Shown: positions 20,811 through 31,474, counted from the first letter of the stretch. The stretch: 64,000 nucleotides of DNA from Bacillus pumilus (GCF_024498355.1 NZ_CP101833.1:1531001-1595000), one strand, 5' to 3'. The notes: generated by a model not told the origin, from the letters alone. Numbers and translations are program-made.

Positions 20811-21473
20811 TTGTTGAAAAAACGTTTGATATGTATAGCAATGATCAGTTTTATGCTTTTCTTGACGATGCAGCCTGCTTCACTGTTCGCTGAAACGAAA
20901 GATCCTGAAAATGGTACAGTGAATGACTGGATCAAAGGTGAGAAAGAAAGCAAAAAGGATACAGAAAAGAAAACCACTGACAATCAAACGAATCCGGCAG
21001 AAGAAGTTCCCTCTTCTTCTGTCTCCATTATGGATTTTGTCAAAATGATTGGTGCCTTACTTTTTGTCATCCTGCTCATTTATGGATTGGTGAGATTTGT
21101 TGGTAAGCAAAACCGCTTACTCAAACCATTCCGCTATGTTGAAAATATTGGCGGAACTACGGTTGGCCAAAACCGTTCGGTCCAGCTTATCAAAGTGGGC
21201 AAGCGTGTACTAGTTGTCGGCGTAGCAGACTCAATCCAGCTGCTAAAAGAAATTGACGATGAACAAGAATGTGAAGCGATTGTGAAACAATATGAAGAAG
21301 CGATGGAAAGCAAGACAGATTTACCAAAAATCGTTCAAAAATTCACATCGCAGGTGAAGAAACATGACCAGACAACCACTTCTTCTTTTTCAGCCAATTT
21401 AAAGGCGCAGTTAGCCGAATTGAAAAAGACCCAATCAGAAGTCAGAAAGAAAGGCCCGAAACAAAATGAATGA
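20811..21473 (+). CDS. fliO: Flagellar biosynthetic protein FliO (FliZ)
   Basis: Export-gate assembly factor, 220 residues. An N-terminal signal-like hydrophobic stretch (to about residue 26) is followed by a charged region, a transmembrane helix near 72-92 (FVKMIGALLFVILLIYGLV) and a conserved FRYVENIGGTTVGQNRSVQL cytoplasmic domain. It begins at tandem TTG codons (20811/20814); spacing from AAGGGTG favours the first, while homology to a MKK start favours the second. It overlaps fliP by 8 bases. Confidence 0.9.
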   Translation: MLKKRLICIAMISFMLFLTMQPASLFAETKDPENGTVNDWIKGEKESKKDTEKKTTDNQTNPAEEVPSSSVSIMDFVKMIGALLFVILLIYGLVRFVGKQNRLLKPFRYVENIGGTTVGQNRSVQLIKVGKRVLVVGVADSIQLLKEIDDEQECEAIVKQYEEAMESKTDLPKIVQKFTSQVKKHDQTTTSSFSANLKAQLAELKKTQSEVRKKGPKQNE

Positions 21474-22131
21474 GTTTATCGATTTATTTAATTCCAGCGG
21501 CGCAGGGAATATCAGCACGTCTGTCCGTCTTCTTTTACTTTTGACCGTATTTTCGGTTGCACCAGGCATTCTCATTTTAATGACGTGTTTTACACGGATT
21601 GTGATTGTCCTTTCATTCGTCAGAACATCACTTGCAACCAACTCAATGCCGCCAAACCAAGTGCTTGTTGGACTTGCTTTGTTTCTCACATTTTTTATTA
21701 TGGCACCCACGTTCTCAGAAATAAATAAAGAGGCGCTTACGCCGCTTTTAAATGATGACATTACGTTAAACCAGGCGTATGAAAAAGCCGAAGTGCCAAT
21801 CAAAGAGTTTATGAGTAAGCATACGAGACAGAAAGATTTGGCTTTATTTCTTAGTTACGCAAAAATGGATACACCTGAATCGATTAAAGATATCCCATTA
21901 ACGGCGATGGTACCAGCTTTTGCAATTTCAGAATTAAAGACGGCATTTCAAATTGGTTTCATGATCTTTATTCCATTTTTAATTATTGACATGGTGGTCG
22001 CAAGTGTCCTGATGTCAATGGGGATGATGATGCTTCCGCCGGTTATGATATCGCTCCCTTTCAAAATATTGTTATTTGTTTTAGTCGATGGATGGTATTT
22101 GATAGTAAAATCCTTGCTGCAAAGCTTTTAG
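21466..22131 (+). CDS. fliP: Flagellar export gate protein FliP
   Basis: Core of the type III export gate (FliP5Q4R1), 221 residues, with four hydrophobic segments. The motifs FTRIVIVLSFVR and SMGMMMLPPVMISLPFKIL are characteristic. Confidence 0.97.
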   Translation: MNEFIDLFNSSGAGNISTSVRLLLLLTVFSVAPGILILMTCFTRIVIVLSFVRTSLATNSMPPNQVLVGLALFLTFFIMAPTFSEINKEALTPLLNDDITLNQAYEKAEVPIKEFMSKHTRQKDLALFLSYAKMDTPESIKDIPLTAMVPAFAISELKTAFQIGFMIFIPFLIIDMVVASVLMSMGMMMLPPVMISLPFKILLFVLVDGWYLIVKSLLQSF

Positions 22132-22147
22132 AGTAGGTGCTTAAAAC

Positions 22148-22417
22148 ATGAGTTCAGAATTTGTCATTACGATGGCTGAAAGATCAGTGTATGTTGTATT
22201 GCTTGTCAGCGGGCCGCTTCTAGCGCTCGCACTAATTGTGGGACTGATTGTCAGTGTGTTTCAGGCGACAACCCAAATTCAAGAACAGACGCTTGCGTTC
22301 ATTCCTAAGATTGTTGCTGTGCTCATTGGGCTTGTTGTGTTTGGTCCGTGGATGCTTTCAACAATTGTGTCCTTCACGACAGAGCTATTCTCGAATTTAG
22401 ATCGATTTGCAGGTTAA
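22148..22417 (+). CDS. fliQ: Flagellar export gate protein FliQ
   Basis: Small export-gate subunit, 89 residues, two transmembrane helices joined by the QATTQIQEQTLAFIPKI loop that is highly conserved in the family. Confidence 0.96.
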   Translation: MSSEFVITMAERSVYVVLLVSGPLLALALIVGLIVSVFQATTQIQEQTLAFIPKIVAVLIGLVVFGPWMLSTIVSFTTELFSNLDRFAG

Positions 22418-22423
22418 ACAGCG

Positions 22424-23203
22424 ATGTCAATCATAGAATTATTCCCTGCTTTTCTTCTCGTTTTTATTCGGATCACCGCTTTTTTTGTGACAGTACCACT
22501 TTTAGCGCATAGAACGATACCAGCTGTACACAGAGTTGGATTCTCACTGTTTTTGGCTGTCATCAGTTTTAGCACGATTAAAGAACCGCCAGCACTCGAT
22601 ATAGACGGTCTTTATATGATGCTTGCGGTGAAAGAAGCCATGGTCGGACTTCTTCTTGGGCTGATTGCATATATCATGGTGTCCGCTGTTCAAATTGCCG
22701 GCTCATTCATTGATTTTCAAATGGGTTTTGCGATCGCCAATGTTATTGATCCGCAAACAGGAGCGCAAACACCGCTGATGGGGCAGTTTTTTTATACGGT
22801 CACACTGCTATTGATGCTTGCAACGAATGCACATCACCTACTGCTTGATGGGATATTTTACAGCTTTCAATATATTGCAGTTGATCAGTACGCGCTGAAT
22901 TTCGGCAGTGAATCCTTTGCTTCCTTTATCGCAAAGAGCTTCAACCAAATGTTCATCATTGCCTTTCAAATCTCGGCACCTGTTGTGGCAAGTTTGTTTT
23001 TAGTCGATTTGGCATTAGGGATTGTAGCACGTACGGTTCCGCAAATGAACGTATTCGTTGTCGGACTTCCTATTAAAATGGGTGTGAGTTTTATTATGAT
23101 CATCATCTGTATGGGTGTCATCTTCGGAGTTGTCCAAAATACATTTGAAACGATTGTGCTCACCATGAGGAATTTCTTAGCATTGGTCGGTGGTTCGTCA
23201 TGA
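22424..23203 (+). CDS. fliR: Flagellar export gate protein FliR
   Basis: Export-gate subunit, 259 residues, multi-spanning. FQMGFAIANVIDPQTGAQTP and a late MNVFVVGLPIKMGVSF motif are conserved. It is 6 bases from fliQ; its stop overlaps the flhB start (ATGA). Confidence 0.96.
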   Translation: MSIIELFPAFLLVFIRITAFFVTVPLLAHRTIPAVHRVGFSLFLAVISFSTIKEPPALDIDGLYMMLAVKEAMVGLLLGLIAYIMVSAVQIAGSFIDFQMGFAIANVIDPQTGAQTPLMGQFFYTVTLLLMLATNAHHLLLDGIFYSFQYIAVDQYALNFGSESFASFIAKSFNQMFIIAFQISAPVVASLFLVDLALGIVARTVPQMNVFVVGLPIKMGVSFIMIIICMGVIFGVVQNTFETIVLTMRNFLALVGGSS

Positions 23204-24288
23204 TGACAAGGCTTAGACTAGACTTACAATTTTTCGCAGGTGAAAAAACAGAAAAAGCAACGCCAAAAAAGAGACAGGATTCACGAAAAAAAGGGCAGGT
23301 TGCCAAAAGTACCGACGTCAATACAGCCATCTCATTTCTATTAATCTTTTTATCATTCTTTTTTATTGGGCCTTTTATGAAAGAGCGTATTATTGCGCTC
23401 ATTGAACGTTTTTATTCAACAACAATGCTAATGAAAGTTAGCACATCTAATATTCATCAACTATTCTTGGAGTTGCTTCAAGAAACAGCACTCCTCCTCA
23501 TGCCGATTCTTGGTGTTGGTATGCTGGCAGGTATCATCAGTAACTATTTACAAGTCGGGCTTCTCTTTTCGACAGAAGTGATCAAACCGAAATTAGAAAA
23601 GCTCGATCCCATCAAAGGGTTTAAACGAATATACAGTATTCGAGCCCTCGTAGAGCTATTAAAATCCATTCTGAAAATTGGTTTTGTTGGTTTTGCGACA
23701 TTTATTGCACTATGGACGCACTTTGACGAAATCCTGCGGCTCCCTCTACTAACAGCGGAGGAAACCCTGCATTTCGTCGCAAATATGACCTTGATTATGG
23801 GTCTATATGCAGCATGTGCTCTTCTGATCTTAGCATGGCTTGATTACATGTATCAGAAATTTGATTATGAAAAAAACTTACGGATGTCTAAGCAAGACAT
23901 CAAAGATGAGTATAAAAAATCAGAGGGTGACCCGCTCATAAAATCAAAGATTAAACAGCGCCAGCGGGAAATGGCCATGAGACGGATGATGCAGGAAGTC
24001 CCAAAAGCGGACGTCATCATTACAAACCCAACTCACTACGCAATTGCCTTGAAATATGACGAAGAAAAGATGGATGCGCCCTTTGTTGTAGCAAAGGGAA
24101 CAGATATTTTGGCTATGAAAATTAGAACGATTGCGAAAGAGCACGATATCATGACCATAGAAAACCGGCCGCTAGCTCGTGCGCTATATGATCAGGTCGA
24201 TATCAATCAAGCGGTGCCAGAAGAATATTTTAAGGCCATCGCAGAAATTTTAGCTTACGTATATAAAACGAAACAAAAGATTTTATGA
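23200..24288 (+). CDS. flhB: Flagellar export switch protein FlhB
   Basis: Substrate-specificity switch of the export apparatus, 362 residues: four transmembrane helices and a cytoplasmic autocleaving domain with the NPTH motif (ITNPTHYAIALKY). LQFFAGEKTEKATPKKR at the N-terminus is diagnostic. Tandem ATGs at 23200 and 23203 are both possible starts. Confidence 0.97.
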   Translation: MMTRLRLDLQFFAGEKTEKATPKKRQDSRKKGQVAKSTDVNTAISFLLIFLSFFFIGPFMKERIIALIERFYSTTMLMKVSTSNIHQLFLELLQETALLLMPILGVGMLAGIISNYLQVGLLFSTEVIKPKLEKLDPIKGFKRIYSIRALVELLKSILKIGFVGFATFIALWTHFDEILRLPLLTAEETLHFVANMTLIMGLYAACALLILAWLDYMYQKFDYEKNLRMSKQDIKDEYKKSEGDPLIKSKIKQRQREMAMRRMMQEVPKADVIITNPTHYAIALKYDEEKMDAPFVVAKGTDILAMKIRTIAKEHDIMTIENRPLARALYDQVDINQAVPEEYFKAIAEILAYVYKTKQKIL

Positions 24289-24317
24289 ATTTTTGGTTTT
24301 AAAAGGAGAGAACAGGC

Positions 24318-26351
24318 ATGTCAGCAAGAGATTTATCTGTTTTATTCAGTGTTATTTTAATTGTGGCGATGCTGGTCATACCGTTTCCGCCCATTCTATT
24401 AAGTATTTTAATCATTATTAATATTTCTCTTGCGCTTATCGTGCTTCTCACCACAATGAACATGCAAGAACCACTGCAATTTTCGATTTTTCCATCATTG
24501 CTTTTGCTCTTAACGCTGTTTCGCTTAGGGCTTAACATCTCTACAACACGTTCTATTTTATCAACTGGAGATGCTGGAAAGGTTGTAGAAACGTTTGGTT
24601 CATTTGTTGTTGGAGGAAATGTACTCGTTGGTCTGGTTGTCTTCCTTATCCTGATCATCATTCAGTTTGTTGTGATCACCAAAGGGGCTGAGCGTGTATC
24701 AGAGGTTGCTGCAAGATTTACACTTGATGCGATGCCAGGTAAACAGATGAGTATTGACGCAGATTTAAATGCAGGAATGCTGACAGAAAGTGAAGCAAGA
24801 AATCGCCGTGAAAAGGTATCGAGAGAGGCAGACTTTTATGGTGCGATGGATGGTGCAAGTAAGTTCGTCAAAGGGGATGCCATCGCAGGTATTATCATCG
24901 TCATTATCAATATTATTTTTGGAATCATTATTGGGATGCTTCAACAAGGAATGTCGATTCAAGAATCAGCTTCCCACTTTACGCTATTAACGGTAGGGGA
25001 CGGGATTGTTTCACAAATTCCTGCACTCCTCATTTCAACAGCGACAGGGATTGTCGTCACGAGGGCTGCTTCTAACGGAAACCTTGGGTCTGACATTACT
25101 AGTCAGCTCTTTGCATTCCCGGCTATGCTTTACGTCACAGCAGGCACGATCTTCCTTCTTGGTTTGTTTACTCCGATTGGCGTACTTTTGACAGGACCGA
25201 TCGCAGGTTTTCTTGCACTCGGGGCATACATGATGTCGAAAAACAAACAGGATCAAGAAGAAATTGAAGAGGTGCTGGAGGAACAAGCTGAGGTAGAAGA
25301 GATGAAAAGTCCAGAAAGCGTCATTCATCTCCTGCAAATGGATGCCATTGAATTTGAATTTGGCTATGGTCTGATTCCGCTCGCTGATGCCAATCAGGGC
25401 GGTGACCTGTTAGATCGAATTGTGATGATCCGAAGGCAGCTTGCCCTCGAACTAGGCCTTGTCATTCCAGTTGTCCGAATTCGAGACAACATTGCACTTA
25501 ACCCAAATGAATACCGGTTGAAAATTAAAGGGAACGAAGTGGCAAAAGGTGAGCTGCTGCTTGATCACTACTTAGCGATGTCCCCAACGCCTGATGATGA
25601 TCCGATTGAAGGAATTGAAACGATCGAACCATCCTTTGGCTTGCCGGCAAAATGGATATCAGAAGCAGAAAAAGATCAGGCTGAAATGCTTGGCTATACG
25701 GTTGTGGATCCGGCATCTGTTGTGTCTACTCACATCACAGAGAAGATTAGACAAAACACACACGAACTGCTCGGACGCCAAGAAACGAAGCAATTAATCG
25801 ATCATCTTAAAGAAAGTTATCCTGTCTTAGTGGATGAGGTGACACCAAATCCGCTAGCAGTCGGTGATATCCAAAAGGTACTGGCAAAGCTGCTGAAAGA
25901 AAAGGTCTCTATTCGAAACCTTGTGACCATTTTTGAGACGCTTGCAGACTATGGAAAATTAACGACGGATACAGATTTGTTAACGGAATATGTTAGACAG
26001 GCGCTGGCAAGACAGATTACTGCACAGTATGCAAGAGAAAATGAATCATTGAAAGTTGTGACATGCTCAGGCCGAGTTGAAAAGGTAATTGCTGACAGCG
26101 TACAGCAGACAGAGCATGGTAACTACTTATCGTTAGATCCAGAGTCCTCTGAAAGTGTGATTCAATCCGTGGCGAGAGAAATTGAACAGCTTTCGCTTCG
26201 CCAGGAAACGCCGGTTCTATTGTGCTCACCTCCTATAAGAATGTACGTCAAGCAGCTGTTAGAAAGATATTTTCCAGAATTACCGGTACTATCATATAAC
26301 GAACTAGAAGCAAATGTGGAAGTACAGAGCATCGGAGTGGTGGATATCTAA
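24318..26351 (+). CDS. flhA: Flagellar export protein FlhA
   Basis: Export-gate ring and substrate-docking platform, 677 residues: about eight transmembrane helices in the first half and a large cytoplasmic domain. The FHIPEP-family region shows as VAARFTLDAMPGKQMSIDAD and the following ADLNAG. AGGAGAG precedes the ATG; its stop overlaps flhF by one base. Confidence 0.97.
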   Translation: MSARDLSVLFSVILIVAMLVIPFPPILLSILIIINISLALIVLLTTMNMQEPLQFSIFPSLLLLLTLFRLGLNISTTRSILSTGDAGKVVETFGSFVVGGNVLVGLVVFLILIIIQFVVITKGAERVSEVAARFTLDAMPGKQMSIDADLNAGMLTESEARNRREKVSREADFYGAMDGASKFVKGDAIAGIIIVIINIIFGIIIGMLQQGMSIQESASHFTLLTVGDGIVSQIPALLISTATGIVVTRAASNGNLGSDITSQLFAFPAMLYVTAGTIFLLGLFTPIGVLLTGPIAGFLALGAYMMSKNKQDQEEIEEVLEEQAEVEEMKSPESVIHLLQMDAIEFEFGYGLIPLADANQGGDLLDRIVMIRRQLALELGLVIPVVRIRDNIALNPNEYRLKIKGNEVAKGELLLDHYLAMSPTPDDDPIEGIETIEPSFGLPAKWISEAEKDQAEMLGYTVVDPASVVSTHITEKIRQNTHELLGRQETKQLIDHLKESYPVLVDEVTPNPLAVGDIQKVLAKLLKEKVSIRNLVTIFETLADYGKLTTDTDLLTEYVRQALARQITAQYARENESLKVVTCSGRVEKVIADSVQQTEHGNYLSLDPESSESVIQSVAREIEQLSLRQETPVLLCSPPIRMYVKQLLERYFPELPVLSYNELEANVEVQSIGVVDI

Positions 26352-27466
26352 TGAAAATGAAAAAGATCACAGCGAATTCTATGCAGGAGGCAACGATTCA
26401 AATTAGGCAGCAGCTTGGGAAAGATGCCGTCATTTTAAATTCTAAAACCGTTGTCAAACGAAAGCTGTTCGGTTTAAAAAAACAGCAAATGGTCGAAGTG
26501 ATTGCGGTGCTGGATCAAGATTTTGAAGAAAGAGCTGGTAATGGACTAAACCCACCGGCTCCTATCCCGGTGTTACCGAAAAAGGAGCCGGTTCAAAAGC
26601 AGGCGCAAGAACCAGCCTTTGCTCCTGAGGCAGTCAAAGCCATTTCCCCTCATTCTCAGCCTTTAGAATATACAAGGAACGAGCGGCATGCTGGCATTTT
26701 GCCTGATTCTCTTATGGCGGTCGATCAAAAGCTAAAGGATCAAGGTCTTGATGATGAGATTCGAGATGAGTGCTTAAAGGGTCTTTTAACGAAGGGTGCT
26801 GTCAAGGAAGATCAAATTAAAAAAGAACTTGAAAAACTGCTCACAGAGATGCTGCCAGCTCACACCTCTGATGAGCCGATGATTCGTTCGAAATATATTG
26901 TGCTGTTTGGTTCAACGGGCGCTGGCAAAACGACAACGATTGCAAAGCTGGCTGCCAAAACGGCTATTCAGCATCAAAAGAAAATCGCTTTTATTACAAC
27001 GGATACGTACCGAATTGCAGCAATCGAACAACTGAAAACATATGCTGAACTGCTGAATGCGCCGCTTGAGGTTTGTTATTCAAGAGAGGATTTTGTGAAA
27101 GCGCAGCAGACCTTTAAAGATTATGATCATATTTTCATAGACACAGCAGGCCGTAACTTTAAAGAAGAAGCGTATATGAAAGAGCTGACAGACATTATTC
27201 CATTTGATGAAAGCATTCAAAGTTTCCTTGTCATGAGTGCAACGTCGAAGTATCAGGACATGAACGCCATGGTCAAACGTTTTGAACACGTTCCAGTCCA
27301 TCAATTCATTTTTACGAAAGTAGATGAAACAGACACGATGGGAACGATCTTTCAAATCATTGCAGAATCTCAAATTGGGCTCGGTTTTTTAACAAATGGC
27401 CAAAATGTACCTGAGGATATTCTTGAGGGCTCTCCTCTTGAATTAACAAGGATGGTCTTACAATGA
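26351..27466 (+). CDS. flhF: Flagellar SRP-type GTPase FlhF
   Basis: SRP-family GTPase that sets flagellar position; 371 residues. A basic N-terminal B domain is followed by the NG domain with P-loop GSTGAGKTTT (from G187), TTDTYRIAAIEQL, and the DTAGRN motif. It overlaps flhG by 4 bases, in keeping with FlhG activating its GTPase. Confidence 0.97.
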   Translation: MKMKKITANSMQEATIQIRQQLGKDAVILNSKTVVKRKLFGLKKQQMVEVIAVLDQDFEERAGNGLNPPAPIPVLPKKEPVQKQAQEPAFAPEAVKAISPHSQPLEYTRNERHAGILPDSLMAVDQKLKDQGLDDEIRDECLKGLLTKGAVKEDQIKKELEKLLTEMLPAHTSDEPMIRSKYIVLFGSTGAGKTTTIAKLAAKTAIQHQKKIAFITTDTYRIAAIEQLKTYAELLNAPLEVCYSREDFVKAQQTFKDYDHIFIDTAGRNFKEEAYMKELTDIIPFDESIQSFLVMSATSKYQDMNAMVKRFEHVPVHQFIFTKVDETDTMGTIFQIIAESQIGLGFLTNGQNVPEDILEGSPLELTRMVLQ

Positions 27467-28368
27467 TGAAGCCTGACCAAGCAGAAGGTCTAAGAAAACT
27501 TGTTCAGCAGAGTCAAACGATAACGCCGGCCCCTCTTAGCGTAAGCGGACTGGCAAAAACCATTGCAGTCATGAGCGGTAAAGGCGGGGTAGGTAAATCG
27601 AATTTGACGCTGAATATGGCACTGTCTGTCGCTAGTGCAGGTAAGCGAGTGTTAGTCATTGACCTTGATTTTGGCATGGGGAATATTGATATTTTATTAG
27701 GGAAAACATCGACTAGCTCTATATTAGATGTTCTCGTTAGGAAGAAATCCTTCCAAGCGGCTATGACAAAAGGAACTGACAATCTTTATTACATTTCTGG
27801 CGGAAGCGGACTTGAACAGCTGTTTTCTTTAGATAAAGAGCAATGGTCATTCTTTCTGGAGGAGATGGAGAGAATGATGCGTGATTTCGATTGTATATTC
27901 TTTGATATGGGTGCAGGCTTGTCAAAAGATCAACTGCCTTTTGTCTTATCGGCAGGAGAAGTGGTGGTCGTGACAACGCCAGAACCAACATCCATCATGG
28001 ATGCCTACAGCGCGATTAAACACTTAACCATTCATCAGTTTGGGCAGTCAGTGCAAATCATTGTTAACCGGTGTAAAACCCCGTCAGAAGGGTCTGAAAC
28101 CTACCGGAAATTAGCAGGAGTGGTCACATCATTTCTACACAGAAAGCTTGTGTTTGCTGGTGCTGTGCCTGATGATCCTGCGGTTCCTAAAGCAGTAGCG
28201 GAACAAATTCCATTTTATATCAAGCAGCCTCATTCAAGGCTGAGTAAAACAATTAAAATGCTTGCAGAAACACTTTATCATCAGCAGTTAAGAGAGGCAC
28301 GGAGAGAGCAGCATACGTTTATAGATAAGTTGTCCTCTTTTTTTAAAAGGAGGAAGGTGGACTCATGA
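27463..28368 (+). CDS. flhG: Flagellum number/placement ATPase FlhG (YlxH)
   Basis: MinD/ParA-type ATPase, 301 residues. The deviant Walker A KGGVGKSNLT is at residues 40-49; DLDFGMGNIDILLG and a C-terminal amphipathic helix are present. The N-terminal LRKLVQQ segment corresponds to the DQAxxLR activator motif for FlhF. Tandem ATGs; overlaps flhF and cheB by 4 bases each. Confidence 0.96.
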   Translation: MMKPDQAEGLRKLVQQSQTITPAPLSVSGLAKTIAVMSGKGGVGKSNLTLNMALSVASAGKRVLVIDLDFGMGNIDILLGKTSTSSILDVLVRKKSFQAAMTKGTDNLYYISGGSGLEQLFSLDKEQWSFFLEEMERMMRDFDCIFFDMGAGLSKDQLPFVLSAGEVVVVTTPEPTSIMDAYSAIKHLTIHQFGQSVQIIVNRCKTPSEGSETYRKLAGVVTSFLHRKLVFAGAVPDDPAVPKAVAEQIPFYIKQPHSRLSKTIKMLAETLYHQQLREARREQHTFIDKLSSFFKRRKVDS

Positions 28369-29438
28369 TTAGAGTACTTGTAGTAGATGACTCGGCCTTT
28401 ATGCGAAAGCTCATTAGTGATTTCCTAAGTGCCGAACAAGAAATTGAAGTCGTGGGAACGGCGCGAAATGGGGAAGATGCCTTAAAACGGATCAAGGAAT
28501 TGAATCCAGATGTTGTCACACTAGATGTGGAAATGCCTGTTTTAAATGGAACAGAAGCATTAAAACAAATTCTGGCTGAACACGACCTTGCCGTGATTAT
28601 GGTGTCAAGCCAGACAAAGCAAGGGAAGGATTTAACCATCCATTGCTTAGAGCTCGGTGCGTTTGACTTCGTGACAAAGCCTTCGGGAAGTATTTCGCTC
28701 GATTTACACAAAGTAAGAGGTCAAATTGTAGAGCGCGTACTTGCGGCAGGTCTGTCTAGGAAACGCACTGAGAAACAGGTTTCTCCTAAGCCAGTCATCA
28801 AGCCGCCAAGTCCAGTGGCTGTTCCCCGTCTGAAAGAAGTAAAAAGCGGCTCACTCCAAAAGATTATTTCAATCGGAACATCTACGGGAGGGCCAAGGGC
28901 GCTTCAACGAGTCGTCACGAAGCTGCCAAAGGACATAGAGGCGCCAATTTTGATTGTGCAGCATATGCCGGCAGGATTTACGGCATCACTTGCTACGAGG
29001 TTAGACCATTTATCACAAATTGCGATTAAAGAAGCACAAGATGGAGATATCGCTAAAAATGGAGTGGCTTACATAGCTCCTGGTGGAATGAATATGTCAC
29101 TTCATGAACAAGGGGCGTCTTTAGTGATCAGGCTGTCCCCAGAAGATACTGACAGCCGGCACAAACCTTCTGTTAACTATTTATTTGAATCTATCAGCAA
29201 CATAAAAGGTTACGAGAAAATTGCTGTCATTATGACAGGGATGGGTAGCGACGGCACAGAAGGTGTCAAAAAAATGGTCGCAAGCGGTCATACAAAAGTC
29301 ATTGCAGAAAAAGAAGAATCATGTGTTGTTTTCGGAATGCCTAAATCAGTCATTAAAGCAGGCCTTGCACATGAAACAAGGCATGTGGATGACATCGCAC
29401 ATGCAATTATAAGCTCCATGAAAAAAGAGAGGGCGTGA
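28365..29438 (+). CDS. cheB: Chemotaxis protein-glutamate methylesterase CheB
   Basis: Demethylates/deamidates chemoreceptors; 357 residues. Receiver domain with phosphoacceptor D54 (VTLDVEMP), and a catalytic domain with SIGTSTGGPRAL, QHMPAGFT and MTGMGSDGTEG containing the Ser-His-Asp triad. Confidence 0.97.
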   Translation: MIRVLVVDDSAFMRKLISDFLSAEQEIEVVGTARNGEDALKRIKELNPDVVTLDVEMPVLNGTEALKQILAEHDLAVIMVSSQTKQGKDLTIHCLELGAFDFVTKPSGSISLDLHKVRGQIVERVLAAGLSRKRTEKQVSPKPVIKPPSPVAVPRLKEVKSGSLQKIISIGTSTGGPRALQRVVTKLPKDIEAPILIVQHMPAGFTASLATRLDHLSQIAIKEAQDGDIAKNGVAYIAPGGMNMSLHEQGASLVIRLSPEDTDSRHKPSVNYLFESISNIKGYEKIAVIMTGMGSDGTEGVKKMVASGHTKVIAEKEESCVVFGMPKSVIKAGLAHETRHVDDIAHAIISSMKKERA

Positions 29439-29443
29439 ACACG

Positions 29444-31474
29444 TTGGATGTAAACCAATACTTAGATATCTTTTTAGATGAAAGCAGAGAACATTTACAA
29501 GCTTGTAATGAAAAACTTCTCGAATTAGAAAAGAACCCAACCGACTTGCAGCTAGTGAATGATATTTTCAGAGCGGCTCATACATTGAAAGGCATGAGTG
29601 CAACGATGGGCTATGCTGATATGGCTCAACTGACGCATCACTTAGAAAACATGTTTGATGCCATCCGGAATGAACAAATGATTGTCACTCCTGAGTCAAT
29701 GGATACGATGTTTGAAGCACTCGACCACCTTGAAGCAATGGTTCAATCGATTGCAGAAGGCGGGGACGGGAAACGTGATGTCACAGAGATTAGTAAAAAG
29801 CTAGACGTGACAGGAAGCCATGCGGAGGCAGCTTCTAGCGTTGAGACAGCTGATGCATCAGCTCCTGCCGCTAACGACTTAGACTATAATGAATTTGAAC
29901 GAACAGTTCTTGATGAAGCGAGAGAACAAGGCTTTAAATGCTATGAGCTGACCGTGACATTAAGCGACGCATGCTTATTAAAAGCAGTTCGTGTCTATAT
30001 GATTTTTGAAAGACTCAATGAAGCAGGCGAGGTCGTCAAAACGGTTCCGAATGCAGAACTTTTAGAATCAGAAGATTTCGAATCTGAATTCAGTATTTCT
30101 TATCTATCTAAACAGCCAATGGACGAAGTGAAGAAAATCGTGACGGCGATCTCAGAGGTTGAACATGTTGAGATCTCTGAAGTCTCTGCATTTGAAGAAA
30201 CTGCCTCGGCTGAAAAACGAGAAGCAAAACCTGAACAGAAAAAAGAAGAAGTATCCGTGCCTGCTGCTAAAGCGCCAGCAAACGAAGGGCCAAAAGCAAA
30301 TGGCAATAACGGTGCAGCTGCCGGCGTTACGAAAACAATTCGTGTCAACATCGATCGTCTAGATTCTCTTATGAATCTGTTTGAAGAACTTGTTATTGAT
30401 AGAGGACGTTTAGAACAGATTGCAAAAGAGCTTGAAAACAACGAACTCACTGATACGGTCGAAAGAATGACACGTATATCAGGCGACCTGCAATCGATCA
30501 TCCTGAACATGAGAATGGTACCTGTAGAAACTGTGTTTAACAGGTTCCCGCGTATGATTCGTCAATTGACGAAAGAGCTTAATAAGAAAATTGAACTCAT
30601 CATTGAAGGCGCTGAAACAGAGCTTGATCGAACAGTGATCGACGAGATTGGAGATCCGCTCTTACACTTACTCAGAAACAGTCTAGATCACGGGATTGAA
30701 TCGCCAGAAGAACGTGTGAAAAAAGGCAAGCCAGAAAAAGGAACCGTTCTATTAAAGGCTTATCATAGTGGAAACCACGTCTTCATTGAAGTAGAAGATG
30801 ACGGTGGCGGGATTAACCGTAAAAAGGTGCTTGAAAAAGCACTAGAGCGCGGGGTTATTACAGAAAGAGAAGCGGAAACCATTGAAGATCATCAAATTGA
30901 TTCATTGATCTTTGCAGCAGGATTCTCTACAGCTGATGAGATATCTGACATCTCAGGCCGCGGTGTAGGTCTTGACGTCGTGAAAAACAAGCTGGAATCA
31001 TTAGGCGGTTCTGTAAGCATCAACTCAACAGAAGGCCAGGGCTCATTATTCTCTATCCAGCTCCCGCTCACATTGTCAATTATTTCCGTTCTTCTTGTGA
31101 AACTGGAAGAGGAAACATTTGCGATTCCGATTTCTTCTATTATTGAAACGGCTGTGATTAAGAAAAGCGACATCCTTCAAACGCATGATCGTGAAGTGAT
31201 TGATTTCCGCGGATTTATCGTACCGGTCGTGTACCTGAAGAAACAATTCCACGTACCAAATGCGAATGAATTAGAGGAAGAACTGCACATCATCGTTGTT
31301 CGTAAAGGAGACAAGCTGACAGCATTTGTGGTCGATTCATTCATTGGTCAGCAAGAGGTTGTATTGAAATCACTAGGAGATTACCTGCCAAACGTGTTTG
31401 CGATCTCAGGCGCAACAATCCTAGGTGACGGTCAGGTTGCACTCATCGTTGACTGTAATGCACTGATCAAGTAA
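29444..31474 (+). CDS. cheA: Chemotaxis sensor histidine kinase CheA
   Basis: Kinase that phosphorylates CheY and CheB, 676 residues. HPt domain with H46 in FRAAHTLKGMSA, a CheY/CheB-binding domain, a low-complexity linker (about 255-290), dimerisation and HATPase domains (LLRNSLDHGIE, DDGGGI, GRGVGLDVVK), and a C-terminal CheW-like domain. TTG 29444 is preferred: GAGAGGG is 10 bases upstream and it gives MDVNQYLDIF, whereas GTG 29435 is one base from the ribosome-binding site. Confidence 0.96.
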   Translation: MDVNQYLDIFLDESREHLQACNEKLLELEKNPTDLQLVNDIFRAAHTLKGMSATMGYADMAQLTHHLENMFDAIRNEQMIVTPESMDTMFEALDHLEAMVQSIAEGGDGKRDVTEISKKLDVTGSHAEAASSVETADASAPAANDLDYNEFERTVLDEAREQGFKCYELTVTLSDACLLKAVRVYMIFERLNEAGEVVKTVPNAELLESEDFESEFSISYLSKQPMDEVKKIVTAISEVEHVEISEVSAFEETASAEKREAKPEQKKEEVSVPAAKAPANEGPKANGNNGAAAGVTKTIRVNIDRLDSLMNLFEELVIDRGRLEQIAKELENNELTDTVERMTRISGDLQSIILNMRMVPVETVFNRFPRMIRQLTKELNKKIELIIEGAETELDRTVIDEIGDPLLHLLRNSLDHGIESPEERVKKGKPEKGTVLLKAYHSGNHVFIEVEDDGGGINRKKVLEKALERGVITEREAETIEDHQIDSLIFAAGFSTADEISDISGRGVGLDVVKNKLESLGGSVSINSTEGQGSLFSIQLPLTLSIISVLLVKLEEETFAIPISSIIETAVIKKSDILQTHDREVIDFRGFIVPVVYLKKQFHVPNANELEEELHIIVVRKGDKLTAFVVDSFIGQQEVVLKSLGDYLPNVFAISGATILGDGQVALIVDCNALIK